A stretch of DNA of 64,000 nt from Lytechinus pictus (GCF_037042905.1 NW_026974141.1:7791001-7855000), one strand, 5' to 3'. Counted from the first letter of the stretch, positions 12,291 through 61,166 are shown. The notes: a model not told the origin generated them from the sequence alone. Program-made: numbers and translations.

Positions 12291-12949
12291 ATTATATCCT
12301 GTTGACTAAAATAAATAACTGGTAACATGATAGATTTCAGTGAATCACTGTCTTGATTGGTTCCAGGTCACATAAAGTGAATGTTTGAAGAGAGGGGGTA
12401 TCTACATGTAAGACTTGGGTTTTAACATGCCATTTCCGGAGATTATGTTCATTTAAAAAAAAAGTTTTATCTTTTTGTGAAAAGTTACAGTACCAACTTC
12501 ATCACCGATGAATTGAATACTGCTACAGGGTAGCTTACTCTCCCTATCTGTACATAGATAGTGCCCAGAGTATCTTATCTATACTCTTCGATGCGATGTC
12601 TGTTCTATAAATCTTGATAGCACAAAACCTGCTTAATCAAGATGGCATTTAAAGTATGAATGTTTACATTTTGTTTAATCTCAGCGGAAGTTTTAGGTGG
12701 CTCGTATCATTGTCTCCCGTTTTTACAGAGCAATCACAAAGATATCACTGTAAATCATGCCGAAATAGGGGAATGTGTTCGTGACAGTTTTATTTTGTTG
12801 CCATGAATATGGGAATTGTGCATGAATCTTTTGACATCATTTGCTGTGATTTTTTTGTTTTATGTGGCTTTTTTTTTCATGCTTTACTTTTGATGAAATA
12901 CATGTATATATTGCAATGACAACTTTGCAGTGACGTTTACCTGTGTGCT

Positions 12950-13228
12950 ATTATTCAATTCAATTCAATTTATTTCCACTTTAAAAAGCAATTACACAAT
13001 TCAATACAATGTTCAATACATCTCAATACTAGTTATTAGAAAGCATGAAAGAATGCATGTTAGCAAGAAACCAGAGGACCGAAGGCTTAAGGTCCTCTCT
13101 CTGAGGGACCTGGTAATGTGGATAATTCCTTCGTACCAAAAGGCAATATAGCACACCAAGTGGGAATTGAACCTGGGTCGCTGGAAGCTGAAACACCTGC
13201 TCTACAAACTTTGCACGCCTCTTCATTG
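12950..13228 (-). mobile_element. tRNA-headed SINE, second family
   Basis: The minus strand starts near 13228 with a head containing AGGTTCAATTCCCACTTGGT (B box), then the CAGGTCCCTCAGAGAGAGG and CTTAAGCCTTCGGTCC blocks, and finishes in an (ATTGA)-like tail. Matches the SINEs at 15270 and 28601, which are on the plus strand. Confidence 0.75.
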
Positions 13229-13229
13229 C

Positions 13230-14243
13230 AATGTAGTATAGCAATAGCATACTAATTACATACTGTATATGCAGTGGTGCTAGAAATTTGGTGAACCCTA
13301 CCAGATAATGAACATAGTTGAAAGTGTTCCAAGTTCTGCCATGTTTAATATAGATATTTAATTGCAACGTCAGTTGATGAGATATTACATTCAAGAAAGT
13401 TTGTTTCTCTGTGCTCGCCAAACATTGTAGTATTGTTGTCTGCATTCAACGCTCAGCATGAAGGAGTGCATTTTTGGTGGGGTTCACTAACTTTCTAGCT
13501 CCACTGTACCTACACCTTAATGTTTCATTTTGCATATCTTAAGCAATGATAAGAATTTACTAATTCTCTAATATTTGATTCATACCTTATTATTTTCTTA
13601 CACATATTCATTTGTTTATACACGTAATTCATTGAGAATAATCAATATTTTGTACAAAAGGATGTGATACCCATCTCTTAATAAGGTTGTTAACTGGGGT
13701 AGATCTGGGGGGGGGGGGGAACTTCCATTGACGGGTGGATACCAGGCGCGACCATGGTTATTTGAAAAGCACCCTAAACAAGTATTTTCCATATTCTGAA
13801 ATTGCACCCCTATAGAAGTATTGGAGTGTGAAACATATACCCTTAAAAAAGCCATGGAAAAAACGGTATCCTTGACAAGTATTCCCTGAATTGACCCCCT
13901 AAACAAGTAAGCTACAGCGATATTGTAATCATGTCGTAGACGTGATCACGGACGTCTCCTTTACCTATAATTACATTGGGTTTAGTACCGCCCCACCTCC
14001 CACACCTCACTCAAATCGGACCCAAAACATGTAGTGTTGAGGCAAAAGTACATTCTTTATAATGCATTTTAGTCTTTTTTTTCTAGCGAATATATACCCT
14101 TTTTCGGTATTTTAATGGCACCCTTATGTTACATACGTAACGTGCCACATCTTAAAAAAGAGATCCTTTTAACGCGTTTCTTTTGTAGCGCCTGGTATCC
14201 ACTTGTCAAAGGAAGCGCATATCCTGTAAGCAGTGTAAACGCA
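13230..14243. other. Non-coding, nothing recognised
   Basis: No exon or element limits supported; G-run at 13709-13719. Confidence 0.35.
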
Positions 14244-14482
14244 CACAGCAAAAACTGCGGTGTTAACCGGTGTACACAGAGGACAACACCAGTGATTTTA
14301 CACCGGTGTTAAATTGACAGTGTTAGTTTAGCACCTATAGGTGTTATTGCAACACCTTTGGTTGTTACATGTACACTCTTTGGTGTTATATTCAATCTCT
14401 AGGGTGTAATTTTAACACCAGAGGGTGTGGTCCTCTATTAACACCCACTGGTGTCAATTTTAACACCACAGTTTTTACAGTG
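14244..14482. mobile_element. MITE with CACTGTAAAAA-type termini
   Basis: The left end CACAGCAAAAACTGCGGTGT and the right end, reversed, CACTGTAAAAACTGTGGTGT; the interior is dense in GGTGTTA / TAACACC palindromes. Family members at 43857-44098 and 45777-46015. Confidence 0.75.
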
Positions 14483-15269
14483 CAGCATATTCATTTTAAA
14501 AAGCAGGGGGCATGGAACAATATAGATTCTATGGAGAATTTTTGAAGTGACATTATACATTTCATTGCAACCAACCGATTACCTTTGCAACACAACTGGG
14601 CAGGCATTGCGCATTATAAAGAATGGCGATCAAGGCAAAGGTAAAAGTAATGTCACTAACAACTGATAAATTTTCACAGTGTTTTTCATGCAAAAATTTG
14701 ATATAAATGCACGCAAATTCAGGAAGCGACACAGTAATTATTAGGGCATCATTCTGGGCACCTATATCATTTTACAACCTTATTATATAAGTCTGTGGTT
14801 ATATAATGAAAAAGTTTATTCAGGGCTTCCTTTAATGGAAAATTATGTCGATTCATGATGCAATTTAGGACACATCTTTTTGAAGTTCATTCACTGACGT
14901 CATTTCAAGGCTCAAATCTAATGAAATGTATGTAATAGAAACTTATGAAGGGTCTTATACAATGGTATACATGTACATGTAGGTCCAATACTGGAGTCAG
15001 GTGTATCTTGTACAAGCTTTATAGGGGTTTACATAATATTAGTAGCCAAACATTGAATTATAAGCAGTTATGTCTCCAATAAGTCTTAGATTAACAATGG
15101 ATTAATTCAATAGATATCACTTAGCAGTTCATTCCGGGAGAAAAGCAGTTCGATTTGGCCAAGGTAATGAATTACCGTTCAAGCGTGTCTAGCGCATCAC
15201 ACATTGGTCGAAATTAATTTATGTTCGCTTGGTTGGGTGGGGCTCGATCATAGCGGTAAACATCTGATG

Positions 15270-15480
15270 GAGGCGCGATAGCACAGTCGGTAGAGCGGGG
15301 GACTCGTATTCCGGTGACCCGGGTTCGATTCCCACTTGGTGCGCTAGTGCCCTTTGGTAAGGCATTAATCCTCAGTACCAGGTCCTTCGGAGGGGACCTT
15401 AAGCCGTCAGTCCTCTGGTTGCTTGCTTACAAGCATTCATGCTTTCTTAGCAATCAGGTAAAAAAAATCACCACCAAACC
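15270..15480 (+). mobile_element. tRNA-headed SINE, second family
   Basis: GGCGCGATAGCACAGTCGGT (A box) and CCGGGTTCGATTCCCACTTG (B box) form a tRNA-like head, followed by CCAGGTCCTTCGGAGGGGAC and CCTCTGGTTGCTTGCTTACA blocks. A near-identical copy at 28601-28815. Confidence 0.85.
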
Positions 15481-15592
15481 AATCTTCATCGTGCTGAATG
15501 TGATGGGAATAGTTCATTAAAAGATGTGAGTGTAAGGGTTTATTGATAAACTCATTTGGGCCGTACATCATTTTCATGATAAAGTTGATAGC

Positions 15593-15735
15593 ATGAATAT
15601 TTACAGTAAGAATAATAACAATAATAATATTAATGATAATAATGGTAATAACATTAATAATAACAACAGCAATGATACTACTATACTACTGCTTCTACTA
15701 CTACTACTACTAATAATAATAATAAAGGATATTTG
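15593..15735. repeat. Trinucleotide-like simple repeat (AAT/ACT)
   Basis: AATAATAAC, ACTACT and ATAATA runs; the N-rich ORF over it is not coding. It is followed by GGATATTTGTATAGCGC, the same motif as the LINE/SINE 3' ends. Confidence 0.85.
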
Positions 15736-16247
15736 TATAGCGCACACATCCACCTTGTCAGTATATTCTATCAAACAATTTTATGAAAATGTTTTGCAAA
15801 AATTATGAAATACCTTACAAACTTCATTTGGGCAAGGCTTCAACATTTCCATAATCAAATAATAATGTGAATATTTACAGTATAATGTGTCAAACAGTTT
15901 TATTGAAATGTTAAGCAAAAATTAAGGAATAAGGTGTTAATGAAAAATTCATTTGGGAAGACTTCAACATTTCCATAATCAAGTAATAGAGTGAACATTT
16001 ACAGTAAGATCTGTCAATTTTTTTTAATGGAATTAAGGAAGAAGGTTTTATTAAAACCTTCAATTGGGTAGACTTCAACACTTCCATAATCAAGTCATCA
16101 TAGTATGAATATTTAGTTAAATCTGTCAAACATTTTATGGGAATGTTAAGTAAAAATATGAACAAAAGGTTTTATTGAAAACGTCATTTGGGTAGACTAC
16201 AGCATAATTTGCATATATATTGACAGTATCACCAGTGAAACATACCT

Positions 16248-16335
16248 GGCATGGTGGTTCAGTGGTACATCATCAGCCTCGTGAATGATAGGTCGTGGGT
16301 TCAATTCTTGCCCAAGCTATAAAAAAAAGCTTTGA
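16248..16335 (+). repeat. tRNA-like SINE fragment
   Basis: GGCATGGTGGTTCAGTGGTA (A-box-like) and GTCGTGGGTTCAATTCTTGC (B-box-like), then an A-run. Head only; not a credible functional tRNA. Confidence 0.6.
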
Positions 16336-16494
16336 ATAAAGAGTCCTGTGTCCTCCTTGCGAGGCGCATCGTGTTTTGATTGTAAAAGGGTAATGGTTTA
16401 TGTTATATGGCCTGTTAATTGGTAGAGCAGCTTAAACTGAAGTGGCTACCCTGGGCAAATACAATATTATAGATTATGTTATTGTGATCCAGGG

Positions 16495-16705
16495 CCTTAA
16501 GAGTGATTTTTTTTATTTTGAAATTTGACAAGCAAAAAAAAAAAGGTTTCACTACAAAATGTAGGTCATTTTGGTTACATTTCAACATTTTGCCACACCT
16601 ACCAGAATTCCAGGGGGTGCTGCCTATGGAGAATAATACACGCAGCACCCCCCAGGAAAACCTCTGGGGTGCTTCAGCACCCCGCTTCCCAGGGCCATGT
16701 CATGA
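16495..16705 (+). repeat. Dispersed repeat, CACCCC/GGGGTG family
   Basis: Contains TTTGACAAGCAAAAAAAAAA, CTACCAGAATTCCAGGGGGT and TGGGGTGCTTCAGCACCCC then TTCCCAGGGCCAT. Matches 29625-29930 block for block. Confidence 0.75.
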
Positions 16706-17279
16706 TCATGTTTAAAGTGATGGGTTTTTTTAATGCAGGCATTATTTTTTTTGTAATTCATGTTTTTTTTACCCTTTTCATTCATAGTAAGCATAAAAAA
16801 CATCCATGATATAACGGATCACATTATAAGATTAAAATGGCGTTGGCATATAAAATAACATGTCTAACATACAAAATAGAATAACATAAAAAGACATGCT
16901 GTTTGTTACAACAAAACACACAAAAATGAAGGCATCATGCCTTATTGAAAACTCATGCAACTTGTGTAGAATACTGCATTTGCATATCAATAAAGTGAAT
17001 ATCGACTGTATCTGTCAAATGTGTCGATAAAACATGATTGAAATGTTTCATAAAGAAATGCAGGTGTAAGACGTAATTGAAAACTTCATCCCGACCATAC
17101 AGCATTTGCATCATAACGTCAGAATGATCGTACAGTGTAATTAATGTGATGGGAATATTTCATGAAATGCAGGCAAACATGTTTAATTGAAAATTGCATT
17201 TGGGCAATACAGCATTTGCATCATAAAGCGATTATTGACGGTACCATTCATCATACATGTTGATCGTGCTTGATGGGTG

Positions 17280-19559
17280 AAAATATGTTTGGTTCCCCAT
17301 ATCTTCATTTCTACCTAAACCTTTCCCCTCTTTATTTCACTCTCTTCTCTTTTTACTATTTCTCTCAAAGTCGAATTCTTTCTTTCAACCCAAATTTGTC
17401 TCTCAAACCACCCCCACCCAATAAAGAACAAACTTGTATCCTAATTTGAATTATTTTCGTCTCTCAAACTTTGTTAACGTTCAAGTTCATACATTTCAAA
17501 TGCCATATTAAAACAATACAAAATTACATGTTTCCAACACACAGTAGGAGGACAATGAGTAGAATAACATGGTATATTTGAACAATAGTATTAACATACT
17601 AAAGGAATTCAGGAAGAAGCAGAAAAAAGACAGAAAGCTTGTCAAGTAGGTTTCATTGTTCATATATTGTGTATGAATTTATATAATTTGTTGTCTTTTA
17701 TTATGTATTTACACGGCATGTAAGCAAGAAGAATTTCCATTTATGGAGAATAACTACCCTCGGTTGGGAAATTATGTCAATACTAAAATAAAACCAGATA
17801 CAAATCTAAATTAATTTTCTCTATTATTATTTTGTGAACCTTCACTGTATTTCCAAATTTGTGCTGAAAATTAATATTTGGACATCCATCTTTCTCAAAC
17901 AAACACAATCACCCTCCCACCTTTTTTCTCTGTTTCAAATTTTAAACAACGCTGTTACAGTAGTTGTATAAAAGTTTCAACAACCATCCATTTTGATTGA
18001 AGAATAAGTAACAACAATTACACTCTGTATTTTAAGATTTGAAGTGCTTGTTTAAACTGTCAAACAACTACTTTTAAAGTTTATATAGTAAACGGCATTG
18101 TATAAAAAGATTTAAACAGCAATTTTACTATTGAATACATTTTAAGCCGCAACCAACCTTTAATTTATATCAGGCGAGCTTTTGTCTGTGGACGACTGCT
18201 GTGGACGAATTTACTGTTTGTGCGTATATCGCTTTATCTAATGTAATTAAAAATGTCTTTACATTTCTCTGTCGATCTCCACAGCTTACTGTCCCACTCT
18301 CTCAAACTTATTTCCTAATTTCTGCATTAAAAATTTGATGGGTTGATCGTAAAGTGTGCTGATTACTTTCTTTGCTTGGTCAGTTAAGCGAGGCATTGCC
18401 TTGATTATCTGTCCGTGTCGCGTGTGTATGCCCCGGCCGGCAAAGCGGGCCCGCTGTCATCTCTTCCAGGTCTATTTGAAGAGCAATTCAAGATTGGGGA
18501 GAAAATGCTGGAATCGGAGATTGAGAAAGGTTGTGCTTGAAATGGAAGAAAGGCCTCATTAAAGATAAAATTGAGTATTGAGTCGGTTAGGCCTGAATTC
18601 TCAGAATAGATGTGAGCACAAAATTGTAGCCTAGCATTATAGCAGATAAAACACAAGCTGGCTGAGCACCTGAAATTGCAGATAAAATGTAATTATCATC
18701 ATTATGATTATAATTATGATTATTATAATTATCTCATTTTTTAAATTTTATTATTATGGTGTCCTTTGCTCCAATCAATATGGCTGTACTGAACACTAAA
18801 TTGTACTTTCTGGGTGAGGGGTGCCCCCTACCTTTGCCAAGTCAGCCCCACTTATCATCAAGCCCCCCCCCCCCCCCCTCCTGTCTCACCATCACCCATC
18901 AGTACTTATAACACCAAAGAGTTTCAAGTTTCAAAATGTATTTATCAAAATCCACCATTGGATCATTCTCAATTTTGAGACACAAAGTTACAAATCAAAT
19001 ACATAAATAAACATAAATGCGAAATACAGAAAAATTATGGTTAACAATTTTCATGTTGAGCCCTAAAACATATTCGATACAAATTCAAATCAATAATTGA
19101 CCTCTTATAGCATAGGTAAAAATTATATGTTATTCTCTTTTTTTTCTTTTGAAAGTTTCTTTGCACGATTTTTAAATACTAGGCTCAAATCACACTAAAT
19201 ATAATTAAATAAAACAGCCTATCAAAAGGATAATTATCACGGGTGGGAGGAGTGAGAGTCTGCAGTGCAGGACCCCCAACAATAGAGGATGGTATGGTTA
19301 TTATTGTTTTTTTTACTCTAGATTCATTTATTTTCAGGGGAAGGGGCTGCTGCCCCTGCACCCCCCCCCCCCCCTCCCCACTAACTCTCCATACGTCATT
19401 GTTCACTCCACCATTGCATCAACGGGAATGGCTGTCCCTTTGAGAGATGGTGGTGTGAGTAGAAAGTAGGTTAATGATCAACTTCAGAATGTCTTCAATA
19501 ATTCATGTTGCCGTGTTCCGGGGATACTCAAGCTATGATAATTACGATCTAGTCCCGAG
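17280..19559. other. Non-coding; possible LINE/SINE tail at 18915-19020
   Basis: AT-rich. TTTCAAGTTTCAAAATGTAT at 18926 resembles the 3' tails at 45110. A GC-richer stretch at 18410-18480 was examined for an S2-S3 channel exon and rejected. Poly-C runs at 18863 and 19361. Confidence 0.4.
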
Positions 19560-19564
19560 GACTG

Positions 19565-21560
19565 GAACCAAATGCACGAGTTTGTATCCGCTTGGTCTAC
19601 CAGCGTTTGGTCTAATTCACAGGTAATCTAATACTGTCATAGCTGAACCCATTTGGTCTATTAGCAGATGGTCTAATTTGTAGGTAACCTAATACCATCA
19701 TGATCAAACCCACTTAATAGTCTACTAGCATTTGGTCTAATATATGCTCAGACCATAAACCCATCCGTTCTACTAATATTTGGTCTAATAATCAGATCAT
19801 CTAACACTGGTCATCATGGCTAGACCTACTTGGTCTACGAGCCGAGCAGATGCTCTACTTCTCAGATTAGCTAACACTGCTCCTCGTGGCTAAAACTGAC
19901 TTGGTCTACCAGCAGATGGTCTAATTCTCAGATTAGCTAACACTGGTCATCATGGCCAAACCCACTTGGCCTACCAGTTTTAGCAGTTAGTCTAGTTCCC
20001 ATATCATCGCTATACACACTTGATCTACTAGCAGATGGTGTAATTCTCAGATCATCTCACACCACTTGGTCTAGTAGCAGATGGTCCAATTCTTAGATCA
20101 TCTCACATCGATCATCATGGCTCAATCCACTTGGTCTGCTATCCTAGCAGTTGGTCTAATTCTCAGATCATCGAGACATCATGTCTTAACCCACTTGGTC
20201 TACTAGGAGATGGTCTTATTCTCAGATCATCTAACATTGGTCATTATGGCTAAACCCACTTGGTCTAATCGCAGATGGTCTTATTCTGAGATCATCTAAC
20301 ATTGGTCATCATGGCTAAACCCACTTGGTCTACTAGGAGATGGTCTTATGCTCAGATCATCTAACGTTGGACATCATGTCTTAACCCACTTGGTCTACTA
20401 GGAGATGGTCTTATTCTCAGATCATCTAACATTGGTCATCAAGGCTAAACCCACTTGGTCTAATAGCAGATGGTCTTATTCTCAGATCATCTAACATTGG
20501 TCATCATGGCTAAACCCACTTGGTCTAATAGCAGATGGTCTTATTCTCAGATCATCTAACATTGGTCATCATGGCTAAACCCACTTGGTCAACTAGCAGA
20601 TGGTCTTATTCTCAGATCATCTACATTGGTCATCATGGCTAAACCCACTTGGTCTAATAGCAGATGGTCTTATTCTCAGATCATCTAACATTGGTCATCA
20701 TGGCTAAACCCACTTGGTCTAATAGCAGATGGTCTTATTCTCAGATCATCTAACATTGGTCATCATGGCTAAACCCACTTGGTCTAATAGCAGATGGTCT
20801 TATTCTCAGATCATCTAACATTAGTCATCATGGCTAAACCCACTTGGTCAACTAGCAGATGGTCTTATTCTCAGATCATCTAACATTGGTCATTATGGCT
20901 AAACCCACTTGGTCTAATAGCAGATGGTCTTATTCTCAGATCATCTAACATTGGTCATTATGGCTAAACCCACTTGGTCTAATAGCAGATGGTCTTATTC
21001 TCAGATCATCTAACATTGGTCATTCTGGCTAAACCCACTTGGTCTAATAGCAGATGGTCTTATTCTCAGATCATCTAACATTAGCCATCATGGCTAAACC
21101 CACTTGGTCTACTAGGAGATGGTCTTATTCTCAGATCATCTAACATTAGTCATCATGGCTAAACCCACTTGGTCAACTAGCAGATGGTCTTATTCTCAGA
21201 TCATCTAACATTGGTCATTATGGCTAAACCCACTTGGTCTAATAGCAGATGGTCTTATTCTCAGATCATCTAACATTGGTCATTATGGCTAAACCCACTT
21301 GGTCTAATAGCAGATGGTCTTATTCTCAGATCATCTAACATTGGTCATTATGGCTAAACCCACTTGGTCTAATAGCAGATGGTCTTATTCTCAGATCATC
21401 TAACATTAGCCATCATGGCTAAACCCACTTGGTCTACTAGGAGATGGTCTTATTCTCAGATCATACATTGGTCATCATGGCTAAACCCACTTGGTCTAAT
21501 ATCAGATGGTCTAAATTCTCAGATCACCTACCACCATCAGAGCTAAACCCAGTTTATCTG
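19565..21560. repeat. 65-bp satellite array with 325-bp higher-order repeat
   Basis: About 30 units. The consensus includes CCACTTGGTCTAATAGCAGA, TGGTCTTATTCTCAGATCAT and CTAACATTGGTCATCATGGC. TAAACCC starts at 20251 and 20316 give a 65-bp period. The first ~600 bp are diverged; from about 20220 units are nearly identical. Variant units recur in order with a five-unit period: ATTAGTCATCATGG followed by GGTCAACTAG occurs at 20820 and 21145, exactly 325 bp apart. The array ends about 210 bp before a channel exon. Confidence 0.95.
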
Positions 21561-21771
21561 CTATCAGTTTGATCCAATTGCCACTCACTTGGTGTAATAC
21601 TCCCTTGGGCTGACTGAAATTTAAGTGTAATTATTAAGTCTAATTTCTATGTACTGTCTATCTTTACCCGCTAAATTTGCTAACACTAGCATCAGATATT
21701 GTTATAAGTACACTGTACAACTGTAGACATTAATATTACTCTTTAAAACTCTTCTTTTTTCCCCTTTGTAG

Positions 21772-58810
<37,039 letters not shown>

Positions 58811-58904
58811 AGGGAGATGTCTCCAACGTCCCGGATAGGCAGTTTCTCAGGTTTTGCAGTTTGGCCATTCCATACGTAGATGTTTGAATGGAGTGCCTCA
58901 TTAC

Positions 58905-59620
58905 TCGCAGATGCTGTCTTCAAGGAAAATGGCTTGAAGGTTACTGCTAGACAGAAGCTCAGGTTGAACAGGATGGGATGTACTTGTCAAAAATGTCAGA
59001 TCAGTGAAGATCGCTGTGACTCCAGCTTTTGCAGTTGCTGTCTTCAAGGAAAAAAGCTCGACGGTAACAGCTAGAGAGAAGATTAGGTTTATACCACTCA
59101 AAGCTGTTTAGTGAAGATCAGTTTGGTCCCATTTTCCAGATACTGTCTTTGAGGAAAGTGGCTTGAAGTTTCCTGTTAGATGGTGGTTCGAGTGAAGATC
59201 AGTTAAAATGGGCTCATCTCTTGCAGATACTGTCTTTTTGAGGAAAATGGTGTAAAGGTTGCAGCTAGACACAAGCCAGAGTTTTGCAGATGGGTGTACT
59301 ACCATAGCTGTCTGGTGAAGATCGCTTGGGTCCCCAGCATCTCTTGCTGATACTGTCTTTGGAGAAAATGGCTTGAAGGTCACAGTTACCCAGTATCTCG
59401 CTTTTTGCAGTTGGGATATGTTCTATCCATATCTGTCTGGTGAAGATTGGTCGCATCCAATCTTCTGATGCTCTCCTCAAGGAAGGCATGGGTGTTCCTG
59501 TTGAACAGTGGAGTGGGCTTTACAGATATTGCTGTAGTAGTATCTGGTAAAGATCATAATTCTTTGCTGATGCTATCGTCTCTGAAAAATCATGTTGACT
59601 ATCAAGGGCAATCTAGGATT
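58905..59620 (+). repeat. Degenerate ~110-bp tandem repeat in the 3'UTR
   Basis: About six to seven units. One landmark is a CAGATACTGTCTTTGAGGAA-like block near 58909, 59030, 59138, 59224, 59346, 59464 and 59567. A second landmark is GTGAAGATC at 59004, 59111, 59192, 59315, 59440 (GTGAAGATT) and 59547 (GTAAAGATC), giving spacings of 107, 81, 123, 125 and 107. Units are well diverged, so the array is old. Both strands carry short ORFs over it; unit lengths are mostly not multiples of three, so coding is unlikely. Confidence 0.8.
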
Positions 59621-59874
59621 AACACCAATGTCTAGATAGATGGAAACATGCAAAGTTCTTAATCCATGCACCTTCAGAAGCACTTCACATTCCAAAAGAA
59701 TTGTGACTGCTCAACAGTCACTTGCTGTTGGCTGCAGGATGACCTTGTGAATTGCTGCTAGTTCCCATCCTTGAGCCAAGACAGAAAGCTTTTGGAGTAC
59801 AAAGAACCATAATCAGTACACCACTAGAGGTTTATACGATGTCTTCAGAGAAGTTTGTTGTGTGACAGCAACCA

Positions 59875-60003
59875 AATAAATGATCGGTAGATAGTAAGCT
59901 TCATGTATGCATTATTACAGAGTCTCACATGCAAATAAAAGATCTTCATGGCCTTTATAGAGTGATATGCATTGCATTGAATGTACCTGTATGTGTAAAT
60001 AAA
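59875..60003 (+). terminator. Cluster of three AATAAA polyadenylation signals
   Basis: AATAAA occurs at 59875-59880, 59934-59939 and 59998-60003, about 1.07 to 1.19 kb after the stop codon. They are the first close cluster on the sense strand and are followed by TG/GT-containing sequence. Alternative signals further downstream are possible. Confidence 0.5.
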
Positions 60004-60249
60004 GCCCCATCTTATTCACCATCACTAAGTCATACATTCCATGTAAGGCACCTTGACAAGTCTGCAAGAATCCCACTCAGCATTTTTCGTCACTAGTCCT
60101 CCCATTTCAGCATAAAAAAAGAAATGGAGAATGCAGGGAATCTGCAGAGAGAAAGAGAGAGAGGCTGGACAGAATTCCTACTGAAAGATGCGGTGTAGAC
60201 TTTGTCATGAAACCTTAATAGCTTTAAGTGCAGGCACAGAAAAAGGCCA

Positions 60250-61166
60250 GGATTTCTTAAGGATGTAGCTGCCAAAGCCCATAGCCACTTGATGACTAGA
60301 TTCCTGCAGCAATCGCTCTTGTCTGGATGTCTCTTAACACATAGTGTAGGGTTCTTTTGTGGTAAGAGTTGTTGCAGTGTGATCTGACATATATGATGCA
60401 GGTTAATGTAGAAACTACCGCCTCTGGCTCCTCATCCTTTTTTGGTGGCAGCGGTGGGATGATTACATAGTGGGCAGTGCGATTAGGGGAGGGTTTCATG
60501 AAGCATTTGCTCTGAGCCAATCAGATGCAAGGATTTTGAAGGATGTAGCTGCCAAAGCCCATAGCCACTTGAAGACTATACATGTGTTCCTGCTGCATTG
60601 GCTCCTATCTCGATGTCTCTGAACACATAGGCCTGTATTCTGAACTCAGGTTTAAATTAAACCCTGGTTTAAAGTTGTGGTTTAACTATGGAGAGCCAAT
60701 TGGAGCACAAACCCTTACAGTACACGTTCAATATATATTATTAACTCCTATGACACCCAAATTGTTCATAATTGTCTGGGAATGATAACTGAAGTACTTT
60801 TCTTCATTATGATAGCAAAAGGAAACAAAATAGTAAACATGAGAAATATACAATATAAACAGAATTTTTGAACTTTTGGCTCCCCATAATTTTACCACAG
60901 AGTTAGACCGTGGTCTAAGTTAAACCTGACTTCAGAATACGGGCCATAGTGTAGGGTTCTTTTGTGGTAAGAATTGTTGCAACATGAGCTGACATATGTG
61001 ATGCAAGTTAATGCGGAAACTACCGCCTTTGGCTCCTTGTCCTCTTTTGGTGGCAGCGGTGGGATGTTACATAGTGGGCAGAGTGATCAGGGCAGGGTTT
61101 CATGAAACACCTTGTCAAGGATATTAACTCACAAATTTGCCCTGAGCCAATCAGATGCAAGGATTT
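60250..61166. repeat. Tandem segmental duplication, second copy enlarged by a MITE
   Basis: Copy 1 is 60250-60530 and copy 2 60531-61166. Both contain GGATGTAGCTGCCAAAGCCC, GTAGGGTTCTTTTGTGGTAA, TTTGGTGGCAGCGGTGGGAT and GAGCCAATCAGATGCAAGGA in the same order. Copy 2 has the 314-bp MITE plus a small extra segment near 61112. Confidence 0.9.
60631..60944 (+). mobile_element. GTATTCTGAA-family MITE with 5-bp target duplication
   Basis: GCCTGTATTCTGAACTCAGG and, reversed, GCCCGTATTCTGAAGTCAGG. CATAG is duplicated (60626-60630 and 60945-60949). The empty site AACACATAGTGTAGGG survives in the sister copy near 60337-60352, proving the exact borders. Confidence 0.95.

Larger units (their letters stand above)
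15830..17275. repeat. Degenerate ~135-bp tandem repeat, interrupted
   Basis: Units share TCATTTGGG(A/T)AGACTTCAAC, ATTTCCATAATCAAGTAAT and GAATATTTACAGTAA at about 15826, 15945, 16055 and 16180. A more diverged group (CATTTGCATCATAA, ATTGAAAACT) continues at 16925-17275. A tRNA-like repeat and a dispersed repeat sit between the two blocks. Confidence 0.65.
58811..60020 (+). other. KCNQ1: Putative 3'UTR of KCNQ1
   Basis: Sequence after the stop codon up to a cluster of polyadenylation signals. No splice sites or further coding similarity are evident. Most of 58905-59620 is a degenerate tandem repeat (separate entry). The actual cleavage point cannot be read from sequence alone; the limit given is just past the third AATAAA. 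Confidence 0.55.

Noticed and set aside
13029..13445. 138-codon minus ORF
   Set aside because: It spans the head of a SINE and plain intron; no domain, and the SINE explains the open stretch.
18361..18560. GC-richer stretch with SNSRLGRKCWNRRLRK-like reading, considered as an S2-S3 channel exon
   Set aside because: Residues do not align to the KCNQ S2-S3 block, no phase-1 donor follows, and the AG before it has no proper downstream exon end.
19565..21560. Regular 65-bp array considered as a CRISPR-like or regulatory array
   Set aside because: Units abut with no unique spacers and grade into diverged copies; it is a satellite in a eukaryotic intron.
58880..59635. Short plus and minus ORFs in the 3'UTR, including a Cys-rich 64-codon one
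   Set aside because: They follow the tandem repeat, change frame between units and have no recognisable family. A Cys-rich look in one unit is not repeated in the others.
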